In this document: one piece after another, positions 17,763 through 26,730 of the stretch
How positions within the stretch are numbered: position 1 is the stretch's first letter
How the letters are laid out: each line of letters starts with the position of its first letter
Origin: Halostreptopolyspora alba
GTDB lineage: Bacteria > Actinomycetota > Actinomycetes > Streptosporangiales > Streptosporangiaceae
Reading direction: 5' to 3'
Assembly (NCBI GenBank): GCA_003725585.1
Contig: RJMB01000009.1
Location: 68,787 to 132,786, forward strand
Length of the DNA stretch: 64,000 bases
Position numbers and translations under genes: made by a program
The notes under the pieces: generated by a model
Database searches by the model: none
Seen by the model: the letters and a program-made list of their open reading frames with translations, nothing else
What the model was told of the DNA's origin: nothing

Positions 17763-19544
17763 GTGACCCCCACCGTGGAGGAACCCGACCCCGGGGCCGC
17801 ACCAGCGCGGCGGTCCCGCGAGCCGTTGGCGCGGATGATCGCGCTCGCGCGGCCACGCACCGCCCGGTTCGCCCTCGGCGTGCTCCTCGGCGCCGTGGCC
17901 ACCGGCTCGGCGGTGGCGCTGTTGGGAGTCGCCGCGTGGCTGCTCGCGAAGGCCGCCGAGCACCCGCCCATCACCGCGCTGAGCGTGGCCGTGGTCGCGA
18001 CACGCGCGCTGGGCATCACCCGGGGCGTCGCCCGGTACCTGGAACGGCTGGTGACCCACGACGCGGCGTTTCGCACCCTGGCGGACGTGCGGGTCCGGGT
18101 CTACGAGCGGCTGGCCCGAACCGAGCCCGTGCGCCGTTTCCGCTCCGGTGACCTGGTCTCCCGGCTGGTCAGCGACACCGACGCCACACAGGACCTGCTC
18201 ATCCGGGGGTTGGCTCCCCCACTGGTCGCCGGGCTCACCGGCGGGGCCGTGGTGACCTTCTGTACCGTGCTGTTCCTGCCGGGCGGGCTGCTGCTGGGCG
18301 CGGGTCTGCTGCTCGCCGGGGTCGCGGTGCCACTCGTCGCGGCGGCGCTCGGCCGGCGGCCCGGGCGGCGGCAGGCCCGGGCACGGGGGGAGCTCTCCAC
18401 CGCGCTGGTGGACACCCTGTACGGCGCGCCCGACCTGGTCGCCTACGGCGCCATGGACCGTGCCGTGCGGCGTGTGGAGCGGGCCGACGAGGAACTGACC
18501 CGCCTGGCCCGGCGTGACTCCGTCCTCATGGGATTCGGCGCCGGCGCCACCAGCCTGGTCACCGGGCTGACCGTGTGGGCGGCGCTGCTGCTGGGTGTCG
18601 CCGCCGTCGAGGGTGGCACGCTGCACGCCATCTCGCTGGCCGTGCTCGTGCTGACCACGCTCGCCTCGTTCGAGATCGTGGCGCCGCTGCCGGAGGTCGC
18701 CGCCCGGCTGGGGGCGATCCGCGCCAGCGGTGAACGGCTGTTCGGGGTGTTGGACACCCCACCGGCGGTCACATCGCCGCGACACGGGCCGGCCGCCCCG
18801 GAACCGGAAGACTCCGGGTTGCGGACCCGCGCGCTTCGAGTCCGCTACGGGGTGGACGAACCGTGGGCGCTGGACGGGATCGACATCGACGTTCCCCAGG
18901 GGCGAACCGTCGCGGTGCTGGGACCCAGCGGTGCCGGCAAGAGCACGCTCGCCGCGGTGCTGCTGCGGTTCCGCGACCCCGACTCCGGCAGGGTCGAGCT
19001 CGGCGGCACCGACATCACCGCCCACCCGGTGGACGAGGCGCGGCGGTTCGTCACCGGCGTGCCACAGGACCCGCACATCTTCACCAGCACGTTGCGGGAG
19101 AACCTGCGCCTGGCGGCCCCGTCCGCGCACGACGACGAGTTGTGGCGGGCGCTGCGCCGCGCCCGGCTGGCGGGTGAGGTCGCGGCGATGCCCGACGGCC
19201 TGGACACGGAGGTCGGGGCGCACGGCACCCGGCTCAGTGGCGGTATGCGCCAGCGGCTCGCGCTCGCCCGCGCCCTGCTCGCCGCGCCCCGGGTGCTGGT
19301 TCTGGACGAGCCGACCGCTCACCTCGACCCCGACACCCGCGACGAGGTGACCGCCGACCTGCTCACGGCGGCCGAGGGCTACTCCACCCTGCTGATCACC
19401 CACGACCTGGCCGGGTTGGACCGGGTGGCGTGGATCTACGTGCTCTCCGAGGGCCGTGTCCTACAGCAGGGAACCCACGAGGAGCTGCGGCACCGGGAGG
19501 GCTGGTACCGGGAGGCGCTGCGGGGGCTCGGGCGTACCTCGTGA
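17763..19544 (+). CDS. cydC: CydC-type ABC transporter (thiol exporter subunit)
   Basis: A 593-residue ABC half-transporter pairing with CydD. It has a six-helix membrane domain, Walker A GPSGAGKST, Q-loop VPQDPHIFTSTLRENL, signature LSGGMRQRLALAR and Walker B VLVLDEPTAHLDPDT. The GTG start lies 9 nt after the cydD stop with AAGGAG upstream. It is the last gene of the cydABDC operon. The separate cydD and cydC differ from the fused cydDC of some actinobacteria. Confidence 0.94.
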   Translation: MTPTVEEPDPGAAPARRSREPLARMIALARPRTARFALGVLLGAVATGSAVALLGVAAWLLAKAAEHPPITALSVAVVATRALGITRGVARYLERLVTHDAAFRTLADVRVRVYERLARTEPVRRFRSGDLVSRLVSDTDATQDLLIRGLAPPLVAGLTGGAVVTFCTVLFLPGGLLLGAGLLLAGVAVPLVAAALGRRPGRRQARARGELSTALVDTLYGAPDLVAYGAMDRAVRRVERADEELTRLARRDSVLMGFGAGATSLVTGLTVWAALLLGVAAVEGGTLHAISLAVLVLTTLASFEIVAPLPEVAARLGAIRASGERLFGVLDTPPAVTSPRHGPAAPEPEDSGLRTRALRVRYGVDEPWALDGIDIDVPQGRTVAVLGPSGAGKSTLAAVLLRFRDPDSGRVELGGTDITAHPVDEARRFVTGVPQDPHIFTSTLRENLRLAAPSAHDDELWRALRRARLAGEVAAMPDGLDTEVGAHGTRLSGGMRQRLALARALLAAPRVLVLDEPTAHLDPDTRDEVTADLLTAAEGYSTLLITHDLAGLDRVAWIYVLSEGRVLQQGTHEELRHREGWYREALRGLGRTS

Positions 19545-19605
19545 CGCCCCTCCCACGCGGCGGGGGATCGCGAGCTCGCGCGCGGCGGGGTGGGTCCCCC
19601 TTCGT

Positions 19606-20181
19606 CTACCCCCGGCTGTCGTCCCCGATCGACCGTCCGAGATCCGGCCCGAAGGTCCCGGCGACCACGCTGGCCAACAGCACCGGATCCGTGGCGCTCC
19701 CGTCGGTGTTGTAGCGCAGCACCGACACTTCGCCGGTGGTCTCCAACACCACCGCGTCCACCTGGTCCATTCGGGTCACTCCGGCCAACCGCAGCTTCGA
19801 CACCAGATCGTTCTCGGTGACCTTGGCCTTGCGCATGTTCTGCGGCAACATCCGGGAGTGGCGCATCAGCAGCAGTGGCCGGTTGTCCAGTACGCGTTCC
19901 AGCCGGCTGCGGAGGCGGGTACGCGCCATCAGCGCCTGGGCGCCGAACAGCGCCCCCATGGCGACCACGCCCTGCAGCAGGGAGATGTTGCTGTTCACAA
20001 TGGTGGTGGCCAGCATCGACCCGAACGCCACGGTGGCCGCCAGATCGAAGTTGGTCATCTGGGAGAACGACCGCAGGCCGGCGATCCGCGAGAACGCCAC
20101 CAGCACCAGATAGGCGGCCGGCGCGCTCACCAGCACGATCACGACCGTCTCCCACGAGGTCCCCCACTGTTGTAGGAACAT
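19606..20181 (-). CDS. DUF421 (YetF-like) membrane protein
   Basis: About 191 residues: three N-terminal transmembrane helices followed by a cytoplasmic YetF-type domain. The FSQMTNFDLAATVAFGSMLATTIV segment and RPLLLMRHSRMLPQNMRKAKVTENDL are diagnostic of DUF421, a family linked in Bacillus to spore or membrane physiology but without an assigned reaction. The ATG at 20181 (MFLQQWGT) is preferred over the frame's first codon at 20223; GGAGGG lies upstream. It is convergent with the cyd operon. Confidence 0.85.
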   Translation of the reverse strand: MFLQQWGTSWETVVIVLVSAPAAYLVLVAFSRIAGLRSFSQMTNFDLAATVAFGSMLATTIVNSNISLLQGVVAMGALFGAQALMARTRLRSRLERVLDNRPLLLMRHSRMLPQNMRKAKVTENDLVSKLRLAGVTRMDQVDAVVLETTGEVSVLRYNTDGSATDPVLLASVVAGTFGPDLGRSIGDDSRG

Positions 20182-20565
20182 GGCGCCCCCACCCTCCGAG
20201 AATCGGTTACGAACCAGTGTCACAAAAACCGGTCCTCCGCCGCGCGGTTGGCCCCGGCCGCGTCAGCGGGGGCGCGAACGCGCCGGACACCGCACGACAC
20301 CGGCCCCTCCTCCACGGGCGCCCCCACCGGCACCGCACGCCAGACGGTCACCGCGCGGAACACCCCGCCCCGAGGGGCGCGAAGTCGTGGGGTTCCGGGT
20401 CGGTCGAACGCGGCGGCCAGGTCGACATTTCCCGCGCCTCGGTGGGTGTCGGGGCGCCGTCGGCGCTCTGGTCCAGCCGGCCATTGAGCGGTGCCGGTCC
20501 CGGCGTGCTCAGCCGGTTCCGGCGACCGGCGCGAACGTTTCGTCGACGCGATAGTGTCATGCGCC
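20182..20565. other. Intergenic region between DUF421 and the EI24 gene
   Basis: 384 bp with no credible gene: open frames are Arg/Pro-rich and lack ribosome binding sites. It must hold divergent promoters for the two membrane-protein genes. GATAGTGT shortly before the plus-strand GTG could be a -10 element. I see no repeat or structured RNA. Confidence 0.4.
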
Positions 20566-21423
20566 GTGAGCACCCCCATCTCTGAGGCTTTCTCCGGTAC
20601 CGGCGCCCTGCTGCGCGGACTGGGCACCGTACTGCGCAGGCCGAGGCTCTTCCTTCTCGGCGCCACCCCACCGCTCATCACGTCGGTGCTGTTCCTCCTC
20701 GCGCTCCTCGCGTTGATCGGGCGCATCGAGGACATCACCGCCTGGATGACGCCGTTCGCCGACGACTGGGCAACGACCTGGACCACCACACTGCGCGTCG
20801 CCCTCGGGATCGCCCTGGTAGCCGGTGCGGTTCTGGTCATGGTCGTCGGCTTCACCGGCGTCACGCTGGCGTTGGGGGCCCCGCTCTACGACAAGATCGC
20901 CGAGGACGTCGAGGACGTGCTCGGGAACGCGCCGCCCGAGACCGAGGAGCCGCTCGTCGCGTCGGCCGTCCGGGGGATCAGACAGTCGCTGACCCTGGTA
21001 CTGATCTCGCTGGTGGTCACGGTCCTGCTGTTCGCCGCAGGGTTCATCCCGATCGTCGGGCAGACCGTGGTGCCGGTCGTGTCGGTGCTCATCGGCGCGT
21101 GGCTGCTCTGCACCGAACTGGTGGGGGCCGCGTTCGACCGGCGCGGAATGCGCAGGCTACGCGACCGCCGCCGGCACATGGCCGGTAACAAAGCGCGGGT
21201 GTTGGGCTTCGCCGTCCCGTGCTTCCTACTGCTGGCGATCCCGTTCGTGGCGGTCGCGATGTTCCCGGCGGCCGCCGCCGGGGGAACCATCCTGGCCCGT
21301 CAGCTCCTGCCGCCACCCACCCCGGGGTGGACCGCGCCCGGGGGGCACTCCCAGAGCGCACCGCCACAGCCACCACAGCCCGGGCAGCGGCCCCCGGATC
21401 CCCCACGGAACGGTCACGCGTAG
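20566..21423 (+). CDS. EI24/CysZ-like membrane protein
   Basis: About 285 residues with four to six hydrophobic segments. The arrangement FSGTGALLRGLGTVLRRPRLF at the N-terminus, a hydrophobic pair, then GAPLYDKIAEDVEDVLG and AGFIPIVGQTVVPVVSVLIGAW is typical of the EI24 (DUF540) family that includes E. coli CysZ sulfate permease. Sulfate transport is not implied by the context here. The C-terminal 40 residues are Pro/Gly/Gln-rich and probably disordered. I chose GTG 20566 (MSTPISEAF); the open frame to 20491 is nonconserved. Confidence 0.8.
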   Translation: MSTPISEAFSGTGALLRGLGTVLRRPRLFLLGATPPLITSVLFLLALLALIGRIEDITAWMTPFADDWATTWTTTLRVALGIALVAGAVLVMVVGFTGVTLALGAPLYDKIAEDVEDVLGNAPPETEEPLVASAVRGIRQSLTLVLISLVVTVLLFAAGFIPIVGQTVVPVVSVLIGAWLLCTELVGAAFDRRGMRRLRDRRRHMAGNKARVLGFAVPCFLLLAIPFVAVAMFPAAAAGGTILARQLLPPPTPGWTAPGGHSQSAPPQPPQPGQRPPDPPRNGHA

Positions 21424-21445
21424 CCGAGGCTGAGTCGGAAGGCGC

Positions 21446-22561
21446 CTAACGCAGCCCGGGCTCACGGCGCAGGGCCGTCTGGATCAGCCGGTCCACGAGG
21501 GCGCCGTACTCCAGACCGGTGGCGGACCACATCCGCGGGAAGGCCGAACTCGGGGTGAACCCGGGCAGTGTGTTGATCTCGTTGACGTAGACCTCACCGT
21601 CGGAGCCGTAGAAGAAGTCCACCCGGGCCAGCCCCTCGCAGCCCAGGGCGTCGAAGGTGATCCCGGCCACCCGGCGGATCTCGGCCACGACCTCGGTGGG
21701 AAGCTCGGCCGGAATGGTGAGGCTACTGGTCGAGAGGTACTTGGCCTGGAAGTCGTAGAAGTCGAACCCGCCGGCCACGTGAATCTCCGCGGGCAGTGAC
21801 ACGTCGGGCGGCCCGCCGTCGACCGACTCAAGGACCCCACACTCGATCTCGCGGCCCTCGATCGCCGCCTCGACGATGACCTTCGGGTCGTGCTCACGGG
21901 CCGCCTCGACGGCGGCGACCACGGCGTCGGTGTCGCCGGAGTCGGCCACCTTTGTGATCCCCACGCTGCTTCCGGCCCGCGCCGGTTTCACGAAGACCGT
22001 GCCGTCGAGCGCCTCGACGTCGTCGAGGACCCGCTTGCGTTCGCGTTGCCACTGCCGTTCGGTGACCGGAACGTACCGGCCGGTCCGAATGCCGTGGCCG
22101 GTGAGGAGCGCCTTCATGAACACCTTGTCCATGGAGGCGGCGCTGGCGAAGACCCCGGCGCCGGCGTAGCGGGCGCTCATCATCTCGAAGAGGCCCTGGA
22201 TGGTGCCGTCCTCACCGAACGGACCGTGCAGCAGCGGGAGGACGGCGTCGACCTCGCCGAGGCGCCGTGGGACCGAGTCGGGCTCCACCACCAGCAGCTC
22301 GGAGGCGGCGTCGAAGGGCAACGCCAGCTCGGCTCCGGTCTCCTCGACCGAAGGCAGCTCCCCGTCGGTGATCGCCATGCGCTCCGGGTCCGCCGAGGTC
22401 AGCACCCACCTGCCGTCCCGGGTGATCCCGACGGGCACGATCTCGTAACGGTCGGTGTCGATCACCGACATCACACTGCCCGCGGTGACACAGGAGATCT
22501 CGTGCTCGGAGCTGCGCCCGCCGAAGACCACGGCGATCCGAATCTTTCGCTGCTCGGCCAT
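21446..22561 (-). CDS. ddl: D-alanine--D-alanine ligase
   Basis: A 371-residue ATP-grasp ligase making the D-Ala-D-Ala dipeptide of peptidoglycan. Family motifs are VVFGGRSSEHEISC at the N-terminus, LHGPFGEDGTIQG, FVKPARAGSSVGITKV, and the C-terminal metal/ATP site GCEGLARVDFF with YVNEINTLPGFT. The ATG at 22561 is chosen over 22621 because homology starts there. It is followed by convergent EI24 and preceded by gpsA on the same strand; ddl-gpsA-plsC is a conserved envelope-synthesis group. Confidence 0.96.
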   Translation of the reverse strand: MAEQRKIRIAVVFGGRSSEHEISCVTAGSVMSVIDTDRYEIVPVGITRDGRWVLTSADPERMAITDGELPSVEETGAELALPFDAASELLVVEPDSVPRRLGEVDAVLPLLHGPFGEDGTIQGLFEMMSARYAGAGVFASAASMDKVFMKALLTGHGIRTGRYVPVTERQWQRERKRVLDDVEALDGTVFVKPARAGSSVGITKVADSGDTDAVVAAVEAAREHDPKVIVEAAIEGREIECGVLESVDGGPPDVSLPAEIHVAGGFDFYDFQAKYLSTSSLTIPAELPTEVVAEIRRVAGITFDALGCEGLARVDFFYGSDGEVYVNEINTLPGFTPSSAFPRMWSATGLEYGALVDRLIQTALRREPGLR

Positions 22562-22633
22562 GCAGGCGACCCTACCTCTCCCACACGTCGAACCGGACCT
22601 GGGAAGGCGGTTCCGCGCCATCGTGACACCCGG

Positions 22634-23671
22634 TCACGTCGACGGCCCACCAGCCCGCTCTCCCATCCCGTACCGCTCGGGTTTCGCGGTGCGTGACATG
22701 AACGCCAGCAGCGCCTCGGCCGGGGACAGGTCGTTGTGCATCATCGCCACCACGGCCTCGGTGATGGGCATCTCCACGTCGTTGGCCCGCGCCAGGGCCA
22801 GGATCGACTCCGAGGACCTCACCCCCTCCGCGGTCTGCCGGGTCTCGGTGATGACCTCGTCCACGGTCATCCCGGACCCCAGTTTCTCGCCGAACGTGCG
22901 GTTGCGCGACAACCCGGAGCTGCACGTGGCGACGAGGTCCCCCATGCCCGCCAGGCCGGCCAGGGTGTGCTCGTCCGCGCCCAGCGCCACGGCCAGGCGC
23001 ACGGTCTCGGCGAGCCCGCGAGTGATCAGGGCCGCTTTGGCGTTGTCCCCGAAGCCCATGCCCACCGCGACACCCACGGCGAGCGCGATGACGTTCTTCA
23101 CCGCGCCACCGAGTTCCACACCGACCAGGTCGGTGGTGGTGTACGGGCGGAAGTAGGCGGACTTGCAGATGTGTTGCAGCCGTACAGCGGTCGGCTCATG
23201 GGGGCAGGCCACCACAGCGGTCGCGGGTTGGCGCTCGACGATCTCCCGGGCGAGGTTCGGCCCGGACACCACGACCACCCGATCCACGGACAGCCCGAGC
23301 TCCTCGGAGACGACCTGGCTCATCCGACGGGAGGTGCCGAGCTCCACCCCCTTCATCAGGCTCACGACAGCGGCGTCGCCCGGGATGAGCTCGGACCAGG
23401 CGGCGAGGTTCTCCCGAAGGGTCTGCGACGGGACGGCGACCACCACGAACTCCGCTCCGTGCAGCGCCTCGGCTACGTCGGCCGTCGCGCGCAACTTCGG
23501 GTTCAGCGCGATTCCCGGGAAGTAGTCGGGGTTCTCGTGCCGCTGGTTGATCGCGTCGGCCACGTCGTCGCGCCGGCCCCAGAGTACGACGTCGGTGTCG
23601 CCGGCGTCGGCCACCACGTTCGCGAAAGCGGTCCCCCACGAGCCAGAGCCCAGTACCGCGACCCTCGTCAT
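22634..23671 (-). CDS. gpsA: NAD(P)+-dependent glycerol-3-phosphate dehydrogenase
   Basis: A 345-residue enzyme reducing dihydroxyacetone phosphate to sn-glycerol-3-phosphate for phospholipid synthesis. The N-terminal VLGSGSWGTAFANVV is the dinucleotide-binding loop; VGVELGGAVKNVIALAVG holds the catalytic Lys; GDLVATCSSGLSRNRTFGEKL is the C-terminal signature. Its product feeds the neighbouring PlsC-type acyltransferase, 30 bp upstream in the same direction. Confidence 0.96.
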   Translation of the reverse strand: MTRVAVLGSGSWGTAFANVVADAGDTDVVLWGRRDDVADAINQRHENPDYFPGIALNPKLRATADVAEALHGAEFVVVAVPSQTLRENLAAWSELIPGDAAVVSLMKGVELGTSRRMSQVVSEELGLSVDRVVVVSGPNLAREIVERQPATAVVACPHEPTAVRLQHICKSAYFRPYTTTDLVGVELGGAVKNVIALAVGVAVGMGFGDNAKAALITRGLAETVRLAVALGADEHTLAGLAGMGDLVATCSSGLSRNRTFGEKLGSGMTVDEVITETRQTAEGVRSSESILALARANDVEMPITEAVVAMMHNDLSPAEALLAFMSRTAKPERYGMGERAGGPST

Positions 23672-23701
23672 CGCGCCCCCCTGTTCGTTGGTCGGTGCCG
23701 T

Positions 23702-24538
23702 TCAGGGTCGTGCCGTGCCGCTACCCGCCTCGCCGGTTTCCCCCGCCTCGCCGCCGGCGTCCTCCTCGGCCGCCGGCTCCGAGCCAGCCGGCCGCTCCGG
23801 CTGCCCGGACTGTTCCGTCTCCCGATTCCGGGCCCGCTTCGGGTCGTAGGGAACGGCCGGTGGTTCCTCGCCACGAATCTGGGCCTGCAGCTCGGTGATG
23901 GCCCGCATGATCTCAGCGGTGGCGTCCCGCAACACGGTCGCGGTCAGCGGCTGGTCACGGTAGGCCGAAAGGTCCACTGGCGGGCCCGCGTTGATCCGCA
24001 CCCGCTTGCGCGGGAACGGCCGCAGCCTCTTGGTGCCGTAGGGAAGCAGATGCTGCTCGCCCCAGTGGGCCACCGGAACCACGGGCACACCCGTGGTCAG
24101 GGCGAGCCGCGCCACTCCGGTCTTGGCGACCATCGGCCACAGCTCCGGGTCCCGCGTGCAGGTGCCCTCGGGATAGAAGATCACCGACGAGCCGTCCTCG
24201 GCCAGCGCCTTCTCCGCCTCCTGCAGGGCCTTGATCGCGTCGGTACTGCCCCGCTTCACCGGGATCTGGCCGGTGCTGTTCGCCACGGCCCGTACCACCG
24301 GGATCCGGAAGACCCCCTCCTTCGCGGTGAAGGTGGGCCACCGGCGGCCCGCGACGTAGAGGTAGTGGGCGATGGTCAGCGGGTCCGCCCAGGACAGGTG
24401 GTTGGCCGCGATGATCACGCCTCCCTCACGCGGGATGTTTCGCTGCCCCTGCCACTCGGCCTTCGTCACCGCCGTGAGGATCGGGCGGACGATGGAGGCG
24501 ACGACGACCTTCACCCATCGCGACTCACGTTGTTTCAC
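23702..24538 (-). CDS. plsC: 1-acyl-sn-glycerol-3-phosphate acyltransferase (PlsC-like)
   Basis: A 278-residue membrane-associated acyltransferase forming phosphatidic acid. The HX4D active site is NHLSWADP and the phosphate-binding motif is FYPEGTCT. After about residue 230 the C-terminus becomes an acidic Glu/Ala/Gly-rich tail, unlike the catalytic core and probably disordered. I chose GTG 24538 because TAAGGAG lies 7 nt upstream; the frame's extension to 24709 reads Arg-rich nonconserved sequence. It is cotranscribed with gpsA and ddl. Confidence 0.93.
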   Translation of the reverse strand: MKQRESRWVKVVVASIVRPILTAVTKAEWQGQRNIPREGGVIIAANHLSWADPLTIAHYLYVAGRRWPTFTAKEGVFRIPVVRAVANSTGQIPVKRGSTDAIKALQEAEKALAEDGSSVIFYPEGTCTRDPELWPMVAKTGVARLALTTGVPVVPVAHWGEQHLLPYGTKRLRPFPRKRVRINAGPPVDLSAYRDQPLTATVLRDATAEIMRAITELQAQIRGEEPPAVPYDPKRARNRETEQSGQPERPAGSEPAAEEDAGGEAGETGEAGSGTARP

Positions 24539-24759
24539 CGCGGACTCCTTACGATCTCGACGCCCGCCGAGACGCGTGCACCCTCCCCACGTGCGGTCGC
24601 TCCCGGTCGCGCACAGCCGGACCAGTCTAGGACGAGTCGCGCCCCCCGACGTCACCGCCCAAACGTCGCCCGGCCGTCCAGCACCACCGGCGGCCAGCCG
24701 TCTGACCACGACATAGTCTTTCTAGCGTCCCGACCACGACCGAGTGGAGAGGCGTCCAC

Positions 24760-25407
24760 GTGCCCGCAGCCCATGTGGCCCTGCAATGGTCACCGGTGGT
24801 CCCGGTGAAACGCCTGGCGGACGCCAAGACTCGCCTCGGCGTCTTCGCCGGCCCTCGCCGCGCCGAGCTCGCGCTCGCCATGACCTGTGACACGGTCATG
24901 GCGGCGGTCCAGTGCGCGAGCACCCGCGCGGTGGTCGTCGTCACCGACGAGGACCGGGCGGCGCGCGCCGTACGCGCGTTGGGGGCGCGCGTGGTCCCCG
25001 ACGAGCCCGCGGCCGGGCTGAACCCGGCACTGGTACACGGGGCCGCCGAGGCGGCGCGCCAGCACCCGGACGCCGGGGTGTGCGCGTTGTCGTCGGACCT
25101 CCCGGCGCTGCGTCCGCACGAGCTCGACCGCGCGCTGCGGGCGGCCGGGGCACACGGGCGCTCGTTCCTGGCCGACGCGCCGGGCTCCGGAACGGTGATG
25201 TACGCGGCGACGCCGGGAGCCGCCTTCACCCCGGCGTTCGAAGGGTCCTCCCGCGACCGGCACCGCGAGTCCGGCGCGGTCGAACTCGACCTCGACGGTG
25301 TCGCGAGTGTGCGCCGTGATGTCGACACGGTGGCCGACCTGCGAGCGGCGGCCGCGCTCGGGGTCGGCCCGCACACCGCCAAGGTGCTGGCCACGCTGGA
25401 GATCTGA
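24760..25407 (+). CDS. cofC: 2-phospho-L-lactate (or phosphoenolpyruvate) guanylyltransferase
   Basis: A 215-residue nucleotidyltransferase that activates the three-carbon precursor with GTP for cofactor F420 synthesis; in actinomycetes the substrate is probably phosphoenolpyruvate. The N-terminal VVPVKRLADAKTRLG is the CofC nucleotide-binding motif; GLNPALVHGA, LSSDLPALRPHEL and FEGSSRDRHRESGAVEL follow in family order. GTG 24760 has GGAGAGG upstream. It is divergent from plsC and convergent with the HU gene, ending before a shared strong hairpin. Confidence 0.92.
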   Translation: MPAAHVALQWSPVVPVKRLADAKTRLGVFAGPRRAELALAMTCDTVMAAVQCASTRAVVVVTDEDRAARAVRALGARVVPDEPAAGLNPALVHGAAEAARQHPDAGVCALSSDLPALRPHELDRALRAAGAHGRSFLADAPGSGTVMYAATPGAAFTPAFEGSSRDRHRESGAVELDLDGVASVRRDVDTVADLRAAAALGVGPHTAKVLATLEI

Positions 25408-25427
25408 GTCCGTAGGGGGCCAGAAAC

Positions 25428-25466
25428 GCGGCTGCCCGGACCCCTCGAAGGGGTCCGGGCAGCCGC
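25428..25466. terminator. Bidirectional terminator between cofC and the HU gene
   Basis: An 18-bp perfect stem (25428-25445 with 25449-25466) closed by a 3-nt loop. It lies 20 nt after the cofC stop and about 50 nt beyond the HU gene stop on the other strand, so it can serve both convergent genes. No long T-tract follows on either side. Confidence 0.8.
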
Positions 25467-25517
25467 ACGAGCTGGGCTCGTTCGCTCTCGCCCACCGCCC
25501 ACGGCGGTGGCGCCGGT

Positions 25518-25796
25518 TCACTTCTCGCTGTTCACCCGCGCCTTGAAGTCGGAGCCCGCGCGGAACTTCGGAACGTACTGCGCGGGGACGTCGATCTGGG
25601 CCCCAGTGGCGGGGTTGCGCGCCGTGCGGGCGGCCCGCTCCGACTTCTCGAACACGCCGAAGCCGGTGATGGCGACCTTGTCGCCGTCGGCCACGGTTTT
25701 CTCGATGGTCTCCAACACGGCGTTCACCGCCTCGGTGGCGGTTTTCTTGTCCCCCAGCCGGTCGGAGATAGCGTCAATCAGGTCACGCTTGTTCAT
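25518..25796 (-). CDS. hup: HU-family nucleoid protein
   Basis: A 92-residue HU protein starting MNKRDLIDAISDRLGD. The DNA-binding beta-arm region GFGVFEKSERAARTARNPATG and the closing PKFRAGSDFKARVN are canonical. It lacks the long Lys/Ala/Pro-rich C-terminal tail of actinobacterial HupS/Hlp, so it is the short HupA-like type. GGAGGAACCA precedes the ATG. HU bends and compacts DNA. Confidence 0.96.
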   Translation of the reverse strand: MNKRDLIDAISDRLGDKKTATEAVNAVLETIEKTVADGDKVAITGFGVFEKSERAARTARNPATGAQIDVPAQYVPKFRAGSDFKARVNSEK

Positions 25797-25874
25797 TGGT
25801 TCCTCCGGTTCCCCCTTGCTCGCACGAAGTTAGGGGAAGAAAGGCCCTGAGCACAAACACAAACGCCCGCGAAA

Positions 25875-26123
25875 TCAGCGTGTCGGTGGGCTTTCGGGGG
25901 CCGGAGGAAGCTCCTCGAGCATCCGGTCGAGTCTCTCGGAGGCGCGAACCGGGTCCCTTTTGACCGCTTCCGTGACCGTCAAAAGCCTACGAATAGCCGG
26001 AATCCGGACACCCTCTGGAAGGGCGTTGGCCCGCCGATGGGCGTCTCTGAGGCGCTCCGCCAAATCAGAGTAAAAATCCTCGGCCGGCGGGCCCTCCCGG
26101 CCTACTGCGTCACCGGGAGCCAC
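25875..26123 (-). CDS. Small hypothetical protein overlapping the end of leuD
   Basis: An 82-codon frame from GTG 26123, overlapping the last 22 nt of leuD, or 62 codons from TTG 26063. The body is helical and charged ([21 protein letters not shown], then [26 protein letters not shown]), with a Pro-rich tail. I do not recognise it. The sequence around 26045-26070 is AT-richer than its neighbours. Coding is supported by amphipathic sequence and lack of a competing frame, but the start is uncertain. Confidence 0.42.
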   Translation of the reverse strand: MAPGDAVGREGPPAEDFYSDLAERLRDAHRRANALPEGVRIPAIRRLLTVTEAVKRDPVRASERLDRMLEELPPAPESPPTR

Positions 26124-26692
26124 GGTTTCCGTCGCCCCTCGTAGTCGTCGATCGACTTGGTGTCGCGGAGGGTCAGCGCGATGTCGTCCAACCCTTCCAG
26201 CAGCCGCCAGCGCGTGTAGTCGTCGATCTCGAACGGCTCCACGATCCCCGGCGCCCGTACCTCGCGCTCCCGCAGGTCCACGGTGACCTCGGTCGACGGG
26301 TCGGTCTCGACCATGTCCCACAGCCGTTCGATGACCTCGAGTGGCAGCACGACGGTGAGGAGCCCGCCCTTGAGCGAGTTACCGCGGAAGATGTCGGCGA
26401 ACCGCGGGGCCAGCACGGCCTTGAAGCCGTAGTCCTGCAGCGCCCACACGGCGTGCTCGCGCGAGGATCCCGTCCCGAAGTCGGAGCCGGCGATCAGCAC
26501 GGTCCCATCCGCGAACTCCGGCTTGTTCAGCACGAATTCGGGGTCGTTCGCCCGCCAGGCGGAGAACAGCCCGTCCTCGAATCCGGTACGGCTCACCCGC
26601 TTCAGGTAGACGGCGGGGATGATCTGGTCGGTGTCCACGTTGCTGTGACGCAGCGGCACGGCACGGCCGGTGTGGACGGTGAACTTCTCCAT
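26102..26692 (-). CDS. leuD: 3-isopropylmalate dehydratase small subunit
   Basis: A 196-residue small subunit of isopropylmalate isomerase (leucine pathway). It starts [20 protein letters not shown], and contains [13 protein letters not shown], the conserved [17 protein letters not shown] swivel-domain motif and [15 protein letters not shown]. It begins 38 bp after leuC in the same orientation, so they form the usual leuCD operon. Length is normal. Confidence 0.97.
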   Translation of the reverse strand: MEKFTVHTGRAVPLRHSNVDTDQIIPAVYLKRVSRTGFEDGLFSAWRANDPEFVLNKPEFADGTVLIAGSDFGTGSSREHAVWALQDYGFKAVLAPRFADIFRGNSLKGGLLTVVLPLEVIERLWDMVETDPSTEVTVDLREREVRAPGIVEPFEIDDYTRWRLLEGLDDIALTLRDTKSIDDYEGRRKPWLPVTQ

Positions 26693-26730
26693 GTCGGCCT
26701 TTCGGGTCAACTCTCGGTGTGGGGGTGTGG

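Noticed and set aside
22736..24808. 690-codon plus-strand frame across gpsA and plsC
   Set aside because: Spans two well-identified minus-strand genes and their gap; a GC-bias artefact.
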